In this document: positions 32,062-37,863 of the stretch, in pieces
Position numbering within the stretch: the first letter of the stretch is position 1
Layout of the letters: every line of letters starts with the position of its first letter
Assembly: GCA_937883755.1 (NCBI GenBank)
Contig: CAKZYA010000053.1
Span: 1-37,863, forward strand
Source: an uncultured Flammeovirgaceae bacterium
GTDB taxonomy: Bacteria > Bacteroidota > Bacteroidia > Cytophagales > Cyclobacteriaceae
Length of the DNA stretch: 37,863 nt
Direction: 5' to 3'
Program-made: the position numbers and the translations under genes
The notes under the pieces: model-generated
Databases searched by the model: none
Told to the model about the DNA's origin: nothing
Seen by the model: the letters and a program-made list of their open reading frames with translations, nothing else

Positions 32062-33400
32062 AAAAGCAATTGCTAATTTCTCGCTAGCCCTGGAAGCGGT
32101 TTTAGCCAACAAGATACGTTCACTACTTACCGCATTAGGAATTATATTTGGGGTGGCGGCAGTTATTGCTATGCTTGGCATTGGTGAGGGAGCCCAGCAG
32201 GAAATACTGGATCAGATTCGGCTCATCGGAGTAAATAATATTGTGATTAGTCCTGTGGTTGAGCAGACTGAAGAAGATTTGCAAGCGGATATGGGTTCTG
32301 CCCAAAAGCCAAAATTCTCACCGGGCCTTTCCCTCTCAGATGCTGAAAGTATCAGCAATATCATACCCGGAATTGCGAAGATCAGTCCAGAGATCATCCT
32401 TGACAAATACCTCATTACCAACGGAATCCGCCGTTCGGCTAAACTGGTGGGGGTAAATAATTATTACTTTGATATTGCCAACTTTCAACTAGCTAAAGGG
32501 AGTCTTTTTAGCGAGCGGCAAATGGAAGATGGTGACCGGGTATGCATTATTGGGCAGGGAATAGAAACCCGATTCTTCAGTGAGCAAGACCCAATTGATA
32601 AGTATATCAAAGTAGGTAACCAATGGTTGAGGATTGTTGGGGTATTAGAACCTCGCTTGATTACCGATGAAAACATCAATCGGCTAGGAATACGGAACTA
32701 CAACATGGACGTGTATGTGCCAATTAATACCGTATTAATCCGTTATCGGGATCGCTCATTGATTACCCAAGCGCAAATTGAAGCAGCTAAGCAAGATAAT
32801 AATGACAATCAGGATGCCTCAGTTAGTGCCGCACAAGAGCGAAAGAACTATCATCAGATTGACCGGTTGGTTGTACAGACAGCGGAAACCAATACCCTCA
32901 GTCGGGTAGCTGAAGTGGCCTCTCGCATGCTAGAGCGGCGGCACTACGGAATGGTTGATTTTGAAGTGACTATACCGGAGATGCTAATCAAACAGCAGCA
33001 GCGAACCAACCAGATTTTCAACATTGTGCTAGGAGCCTTAGCCGGGATTTCTCTACTGGTTGGTGGTATTGGTATTATGAATATTATGCTAGCCTCGGTA
33101 ATGGAACGAATCAAAGAGATTGGTCTACGCTTAGCCGTAGGTGCTCAAAAAACGGATATTATCGGGCAATTTTTGTTTGAGGCCATCCTTATCAGTATCA
33201 GCGGTGGCTTAGTCGGAATCATTCTAGGGGTTCTTATTGCGATGAGTATTTCCCGTATCGCTGATATTCCTACTGTGATTACTCCTTTTTCCATTATTCT
33301 TTCATTCGGCGTAGCGGCTACCGTAGGTTTGATCTTCGGAATCGCCCCCGCTCGCCGAGCAGCCAACCAAGACCCTATCACCTCGCTTCGCTATGAATAA
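32054..33400 (+). CDS. MacB-type (FtsX-like) ABC transporter permease
   Basis: The 448-residue inner-membrane permease has an N-terminal transmembrane helix (about 20-42). A large periplasmic MacB_PCD domain follows (about 45-290). Three C-terminal helices form the FtsX domain (about 320-440), with the sequence GGIGIMNIMLASVMERIKEIG typical of MacB (here split at the Gly-Gly hinge). Its ATPase is encoded separately at 30011, unlike E. coli MacB, where ATPase and permease are fused. It overlaps the adaptor gene by 8 bp at its start and the channel gene by 8 bp at its end. Together they form a tripartite exporter. Confidence 0.96.
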   Translation: MIEKAIANFSLALEAVLANKIRSLLTALGIIFGVAAVIAMLGIGEGAQQEILDQIRLIGVNNIVISPVVEQTEEDLQADMGSAQKPKFSPGLSLSDAESISNIIPGIAKISPEIILDKYLITNGIRRSAKLVGVNNYYFDIANFQLAKGSLFSERQMEDGDRVCIIGQGIETRFFSEQDPIDKYIKVGNQWLRIVGVLEPRLITDENINRLGIRNYNMDVYVPINTVLIRYRDRSLITQAQIEAAKQDNNDNQDASVSAAQERKNYHQIDRLVVQTAETNTLSRVAEVASRMLERRHYGMVDFEVTIPEMLIKQQQRTNQIFNIVLGALAGISLLVGGIGIMNIMLASVMERIKEIGLRLAVGAQKTDIIGQFLFEAILISISGGLVGIILGVLIAMSISRIADIPTVITPFSIILSFGVAATVGLIFGIAPARRAANQDPITSLRYE

Positions 33401-34862
33401 AACGTACTGGCTTTCATTTTTTCTGCTACTGCTCACCCTAAAACCAGCCGTAGCCCAGGACTCGCTTGCCCGACAATACGATCTATTTGAGATCGTAGAC
33501 ATTGCCCTAGGCCGCTCACCTGATGCGCTATTAGCTGAAACCCGCCGGGAAAACCGATACTGGCAGTGGCGAGCTTTTCGCTCTAATTATATGCCTAGAG
33601 TAGTTTTAAGAGGAACCTTACCAGATTTTAATAGAGAGAATGATGCTGTGCAGCAGGAGGATGGAACAATAGAGTTTAGGCCAGTCAGTCAAAGCTTTTC
33701 AGAAATAGAACTAAATGCATCACAAAGGATAGGCTACACAGGCACGTTGCTATTTTTAAGCTCCACTGTCCAACGCTTTGATGACTTTGAACGCGAAACA
33801 TTACGATTTAGCGGAGACCCAGTTTCAATAGGTATTTCCCAAGAATTATTTCAGTACAATGAATTAAAGTGGGATCGTTTAATTGAGCCATTAGAATATG
33901 AAGAGTCTAAGAAAGAGTACACCGAAGATGTAGAACAAATAGCTATTGAGGCTTCAGAAGATTATTTCAATGTACTTACTGCTCAAGTGAGCCTAGCGGT
34001 TGCCACCAAAAACCTTGCTAACGCCGATACAATCTACCAAATTGCCGAGGGGCGTTACAATTTAGGTACAATAGCTGAGAATCAATTACTTCAGCTCGAA
34101 CTAAATCTAATGGAAGCTCGACAAGATGTAGCCCAGGCGGAACTTGACTTAGAGACATCTACTCTAGAGCTTAAATCTTTTATTGGTTTAAATGAAAACA
34201 CGAGTATAGTACTAGCACTTCCTGATGATATACCTGATTTTAAAGTCGATACCGAAATCGCTATTCAGGAAGCATTCAAGAACAGGAGCGATGCGGTAGC
34301 TTTTGAAAGAAGACTTAGGGAAGCTGAGAGTGGAGTAGCTCGAGCGCGAGGAGACAATGGGCTGAATGTTAACTTATTTGCCACTTATGGTTTAACTAAT
34401 CGGTCAGAACAACTTAATGGATTATATGATAATCCGGAAAATCAGTCCCGCGTTAGAATTGGTTTTGATATTCCTGTTTTAGACTGGGGTCGGGCTAAGT
34501 CTAGGATAAAACAAGCAGAAGCTATCTATCAACTGGAGCAGTATACGGTAGAGCAGGAAAAAGTAAATTTTGAGCAAAGGGTTTTTACCCAAGTGCGAAC
34601 CTTTGATATGCTGCGTAACCAGATCGAGATAGCCGCCACTGCTGATGATATTGCCAACCGCAGCTACGAGATTGCCAAGCAACGTTATTTAATTGGTAAA
34701 GTAGATATTACGGATTTGAATCAAGCCCTGGCTAAAAAAGATGATGCCCGGCAGCGCTATATTCAATCGCTCAACGATTTTTGGCAGGCGTATTATACTC
34801 TCCGTCAGCTCACCCTCTACGATTTTGCCCGCAACGAACCGTTGTACGTTGATCAGCAGTAG
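33393..34862 (+). CDS. TolC-family outer membrane efflux channel
   Basis: The 489-residue outer membrane efflux protein has a signal peptide (about residues 1-22, ending PAVAQ). Two OEP repeats of long alpha-helices alternate with short strands. Repeat 1 is about 60-275, including LELNLMEARQDVAQAELDLE; repeat 2 is about 290-480, including DWGRAKSRIKQAEA and DITDLNQALAKKDDARQRY. It completes the exporter with the upstream ATPase, adaptor and permease. The ATG overlaps the permease stop by 8 bp. The central part (about residues 65-390) uses noticeably more AGA/AGG and A/T-ending codons than the two ends, which hints at mosaic ancestry. No terminator is obvious downstream. Confidence 0.95.
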   Translation: MNKTYWLSFFLLLLTLKPAVAQDSLARQYDLFEIVDIALGRSPDALLAETRRENRYWQWRAFRSNYMPRVVLRGTLPDFNRENDAVQQEDGTIEFRPVSQSFSEIELNASQRIGYTGTLLFLSSTVQRFDDFERETLRFSGDPVSIGISQELFQYNELKWDRLIEPLEYEESKKEYTEDVEQIAIEASEDYFNVLTAQVSLAVATKNLANADTIYQIAEGRYNLGTIAENQLLQLELNLMEARQDVAQAELDLETSTLELKSFIGLNENTSIVLALPDDIPDFKVDTEIAIQEAFKNRSDAVAFERRLREAESGVARARGDNGLNVNLFATYGLTNRSEQLNGLYDNPENQSRVRIGFDIPVLDWGRAKSRIKQAEAIYQLEQYTVEQEKVNFEQRVFTQVRTFDMLRNQIEIAATADDIANRSYEIAKQRYLIGKVDITDLNQALAKKDDARQRYIQSLNDFWQAYYTLRQLTLYDFARNEPLYVDQQ

Positions 34863-35330
34863 GAAACCGGGTCGACAATAAGTAAGTGGACAAAAGAAAT
34901 CTGGTACAATCTCCCCGCACCTGTTGCACCCAGCGTGGGGCGGGGTCGTCTGCTTATTGAGCTAGAGACCCCGGAATTAATCCGGGGAAATGCTGAAAGA
35001 GCTTTACTCGAGCTCTCAATACAAATTACAGTAGGGATTTGATTGCCGTATCATCCTAAAATACTTTAGTCAATACCGATGAAGAAATATACCAACGTAT
35101 TATTTACGCCGTAAACCTTATTGCGTAGCGCGGGGGAGTTAGGTTTACGCCCGTCGATGGACTGTTCCGCCTGAAAATTGCATTAAAAAGCGATCGATTA
35201 CACTCCCCTAAGCGGTATAAATAGCAAACGGGTGAAAGTTCTGTTGCAGCTAGACTCCAAGAGGAAGATTACCGTTGATCAACAATCTCTTCTTAGGGTT
35301 TTTAGGCAAAACTTTAGACGGCTAGAAGCC
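34863..35330. other. Non-coding region between convergent genes, rich in small inverted repeats
   Basis: No supported gene is present in these 468 bp. It holds a single REP-like hairpin (34969-34987) and a 9-bp inverted repeat CGTAAACCT/AGGTTTACG (35110-35118 and 35141-35149, 22-base loop). It also holds an imperfect hairpin centred on the palindrome GTTGATCAAC (about 35274-35283), which could act as a terminator for the minus-strand protease. A 55-codon open stretch at its right end lacks any start codon and is not called. Confidence 0.55.
34969..34987. repeat. Solo REP-like hairpin
   Basis: CCCCGGA and TCCGGGG form a perfect 7-bp stem around ATTAA. The stem sequence is shared with the first hairpin of the doublet at 10885-10907, so both belong to one dispersed family. 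It lies about 107 bp after the TolC-like gene. Confidence 0.65.
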
Positions 35331-37760
35331 TTATTCGGTTTTAATAGCTACCTTTTCTTGATAAACCTCGCCTTGGTAGTGGATATGTAGCACGTAGATA
35401 CCCGGTTTTAAGTGATCGACCATAAACCGATTTACTTTCTTCTTATTTCGTATAGTCTTTAATTTCGCATTCTGGGGATTGTACAACTCTAATTTTACCT
35501 CATCCTGTAGTTTTTCAGTGCTAGTTGCACTGTAAGTACTATTATTAAGTCCTAGCTGATTATTTTCGGTATGGGCAACATCAAAGTACTGATTCGTAGG
35601 GTTGGGGTAGATGGCAAAATTACTGTTTCCGCTTCCGCAGTTTAGGGAAACTAGCTTGTCTCGATAGCCACTACGGTTGCAGCCATCGAATGCCCGGGCT
35701 TCTACTGTCATTTGACTTGGCCCACACGTAGGGGTCACGGCTATTTCCCTGGTGTTGCTAGAGGTGGCGGTAATGGTTCCCCCCGATACCCGCCATTCGT
35801 AAGTGATTCCGTTCACCGGATTGCCAATAGTAAAAGGAATAGAAGGAGGGAAACTATTATTAAAACTAATGCTATTGGGGCCATTTATATTGGGACGACC
35901 GGGTGCGCCCCCACTTTGCACATTTTTGGGTAAGGCCGACACAGTACAGATTCCGGTACCCACTTCTACGTCTATTTGCCCTCCTCCTGAGCCAGTGCTT
36001 CTGATGGTTACAGTAGTAGACGTAGCTCCCGAAACGATGGCTAAGTTGCCCGTAACCTGCCACCGAACAGGTAGCCCACTGCTACCGATCACCTGGTAGG
36101 TAGTATTGCTATTGCATACTTCATTGGGTCCATTAATGCTAGGGTTAGGCGGAACGGGGCAGGTAGATACTTCTAGCGTATAATAACCCGTTACGTTAGG
36201 CGAGCGATTAATCACCTCAACAAAGTAATTAGTACCTGCCGGTAAGTTACGGATGATACGCGAAAAATTGCCACTGCCACCGTTGTTGTTGCTAGTGATC
36301 AAACTGCCCACTGTTCCGGGATTAGTAGAGCTGTTGCTGGAGGCATTATAGAGCCGAAGTTCAGTATCAGCGTTGGTTTGACCAGAAACTCCGCTGGTTT
36401 CAATACGAATATTACCTCCGCTGCTTCGGAACCATATCCAGTCTACATCACAACCATCGTATTGGTTACTACCTAGGTTATATGCGACACCTGAACCTGT
36501 ACGGCGGTAAGATTTATGGAAGGTAAGCTCCTCAGGACTATTCAGTGGGATGTTTCTACCTTGTTCGGCGCTATTATTAGGCTCGAAGGTATCAAAAACT
36601 ACATCCTGGCTTTTGTAGCCATTTTTAAAGTGGCGGTACAACCCTCGTTCTACCCGATGCACCATTACCGCAATTTGGTCGCGAGTGAATATAGTTCGGC
36701 AGCGCCTACCGTAAGACATGACGTTAGCCGGGTCAGGGGGCAGACTGCCTGCTGGGGGATTATCATAACGGTCACCCCAAGGGTCTGACTCCGTACCAAA
36801 GTAGGGATCGCAAGGTGGGTTTATATCATCATAGTTGCCGCCCGGATCACCATCTAGCCTTGGGTCAGCGGGAGTGTCACAAAGGCCATCGCCGGTTATT
36901 GAGCATATACGTACCTGACGAAGGCGGACTATACTAAAGCGACGACGGGAATGATCTACTGGCTCTACGAATTGTCTCTCGATAGCATTACCAAAGAATG
37001 GGTTATCCCGAAAAACCTGAAACTGATGGGTGTGAAACAACAGACCCATAGCGTGCCCAATTTCGTGAGCGACGGTGGCTCGAGCACGGGCTTCAATAAC
37101 GTCTCGTCGCTGCACAAAGATAGCGTCTGAAACAGGATTATACATACCCACATTATTACGGGCTACGTGAATGTTAATAGCTCCCTTCACAAAATTGCTG
37201 CCGGAACCTCGCATAAATATGGGGTCGACTGTTTCGTAATCCCGGATGTTTACATAGCGGTCGCTATTGACTCGGCGGATGCCATTGCAGGGAATATAAT
37301 AGCGAAACCCGGTACCACTTCGCCGATGAATCGCATTCACGGAGTCTACGGTAATTTGAATATCATCATCTCCTGGCATATTTTGATCAGTGCCTGCTCC
37401 ATTATTGTACACCCAAAATACAAGCGGAATGCGGTAGCGCACCCCAACTTGTTCAACCCTAACTACCGGGTCGGGTGGGGGATAGCCTACACTATCGAGA
37501 ATATTGTCCAGATACTCCTCATTACCGTACCAAGGCAATTGTTTAAATGCGGTAGTATCCATATCTGGAGTAGTACAATAGTCTGGCTCACTCCAGTTGT
37601 TAGAAGTAATATCAGTGGGGGTTACGTGTGTATTGGCTAGTAAGCGAGTGTTAGGCTTAAGACGTATACCTCCACTAAATCGCTCTATATTGACTTGAGC
37701 AAATAATGAAAGAGAACATAGTGTACTCAAAGTGAGTAGAGCATAGAAATTCTTAGTCAT
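35331..37760 (-). CDS. Secreted zinc metalloprotease (M43-like) with PPC domain and T9SS sorting signal
   Basis: The 809-residue protein has a signal peptide (about 1-21, ending SLFAQ). The catalytic domain (about 100-365) carries the metzincin zinc motif HEIGHAMGLLFH, with ligands His232 and His236, catalytic Glu233 and a third His near 242. The Met-turn MSY is at residue 348, as in M43 (pappalysin-type) peptidases. A pre-peptidase C-terminal domain follows (about 393-530, TFEPNNSAEQGRNIP). Ig-like/PKD-like regions (about 540-700, NGPNEVCNSN) come next. A C-terminal T9SS type A sorting domain closes the protein (from about residue 715: IYPNPTN, ending LKPGIYVLHIHY and KVAIKTE). It is therefore exported through the type IX system and anchored or released. 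It is transcribed towards the TolC gene, 468 bp away. Confidence 0.92.
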   Translation of the reverse strand: MTKNFYALLTLSTLCSLSLFAQVNIERFSGGIRLKPNTRLLANTHVTPTDITSNNWSEPDYCTTPDMDTTAFKQLPWYGNEEYLDNILDSVGYPPPDPVVRVEQVGVRYRIPLVFWVYNNGAGTDQNMPGDDDIQITVDSVNAIHRRSGTGFRYYIPCNGIRRVNSDRYVNIRDYETVDPIFMRGSGSNFVKGAINIHVARNNVGMYNPVSDAIFVQRRDVIEARARATVAHEIGHAMGLLFHTHQFQVFRDNPFFGNAIERQFVEPVDHSRRRFSIVRLRQVRICSITGDGLCDTPADPRLDGDPGGNYDDINPPCDPYFGTESDPWGDRYDNPPAGSLPPDPANVMSYGRRCRTIFTRDQIAVMVHRVERGLYRHFKNGYKSQDVVFDTFEPNNSAEQGRNIPLNSPEELTFHKSYRRTGSGVAYNLGSNQYDGCDVDWIWFRSSGGNIRIETSGVSGQTNADTELRLYNASSNSSTNPGTVGSLITSNNNGGSGNFSRIIRNLPAGTNYFVEVINRSPNVTGYYTLEVSTCPVPPNPSINGPNEVCNSNTTYQVIGSSGLPVRWQVTGNLAIVSGATSTTVTIRSTGSGGGQIDVEVGTGICTVSALPKNVQSGGAPGRPNINGPNSISFNNSFPPSIPFTIGNPVNGITYEWRVSGGTITATSSNTREIAVTPTCGPSQMTVEARAFDGCNRSGYRDKLVSLNCGSGNSNFAIYPNPTNQYFDVAHTENNQLGLNNSTYSATSTEKLQDEVKLELYNPQNAKLKTIRNKKKVNRFMVDHLKPGIYVLHIHYQGEVYQEKVAIKTE

Positions 37761-37773
37761 AATGTAATATAGA

Positions 37774-37863
37774 TTATGGTTTAATTATATCGGCACCATA
37801 GTACTCTTTCCCAGATCCACTGGCTACTAACTCATCATTGTAATACGCTTCAAAATCGTCCAT
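37774..37863 (-). CDS. Partial gene: C-terminal 29 codons cut by the window edge
   Basis: On the minus strand, bases 37863 down to 37774 form an open frame ending in TAA. It encodes an acidic tail with DDFEAYYNDELVAS and KEYYGADIIKP. It begins with ATG exactly at the edge, but the true gene could extend further. The downstream protease ATG is at 37760, 13 bp away, so the two may be in one operon. Too little is visible to name the product. Confidence 0.45.
   Translation of the reverse strand: MDDFEAYYNDELVASGSGKEYYGADIIKP

Noticed and set aside
35167-35330. 55-codon plus-strand open stretch (KRVKVLLQLDSKRKITVDQ...)
   Set aside because: It has no ATG and runs into the antisense strand of the protease gene; most likely chance.

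Overview
The window reads as chromosomal DNA from a member of the Bacteroidota, most likely a free-living (marine-type) Cytophagales bacterium. The evidence is a TonB-dependent receptor with an N-terminal carboxypeptidase-regulatory-like domain, a secreted metalloprotease with a type IX secretion C-terminal sorting domain, a LytS/LytTR two-component pair, promoter-like TAnnTTTG elements, and a general lack of Shine-Dalgarno sequences. No rRNA, tRNA, insertion sequence, integrase or CRISPR array was recognised. The gene content is mostly housekeeping, with a few accessory islets.

Layout. 197-8365 (+): a 1619-residue exported protein of unknown function, plsY (phospholipid synthesis), an APH-fold small-molecule kinase and an M20 dipeptidase. 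This block carries an unusual dispersed family of 8-nt-period AACAC motifs, including a perfect tandem array at the left edge. 8399-11913 (-): an outer-membrane TonB-type receptor and a secreted protein with two NTF2-like domains. The receptor and the dipeptidase converge on a 40-bp perfect palindrome. 12210-16158 (+): an NTF2-like lipoprotein, a secreted CBM20-like protein, a LytS-type histidine kinase, its LytTR response regulator, and a NUDIX hydrolase. 16135-25935 (-): a TCA-cycle and envelope block reading sucA, sucB (two lipoyl domains), a small NTF2-like protein, lpd, a maleylpyruvate-isomerase/DinB-fold protein, a class A beta-lactamase-like lipoprotein and an NlpC/P60 lipoprotein. 26305-34862 (+): an M23 peptidase ending at a good intrinsic terminator, a nucleoside hydrolase paired with a ureide-permease/GRP-type transporter, and a MacA-MacB-TolC-type export operon whose last three genes are linked by two 8-nt overlaps. 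35331-37863 (-): a T9SS-secreted gluzincin-like metalloprotease and the last 29 codons of another gene.

How the genes may work together. SucA, SucB and Lpd form the E1, E2 and E3 parts of 2-oxoglutarate dehydrogenase, and all three are encoded within about 6.4 kb, which is a compact arrangement. The beta-lactamase-like and NlpC/P60 lipoproteins overlap and probably both act on peptidoglycan. The periplasmic nucleoside hydrolase could release bases and ribose that the adjacent permease takes up. The ABC ATPase, HlyD-like adaptor, MacB permease and TolC-like channel make a full tripartite exporter.

Nothing here is clearly a new defence or mobile system. The most unusual signals are the period-8 repeats bracketing the kinase gene, the 1619-residue protein with its Trp/Asp-rich stretch, the nucleoside hydrolase-permease pair, the M23 enzyme with an altered HxH motif, and the inverted pair of REP-like hairpins.

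Several starts were moved from upstream TTG codons to ATG codons (12210, 13651, 25935, 27795). TTG was kept for the NUDIX gene (15601) and the M23 peptidase (26305), where no sensible ATG exists.
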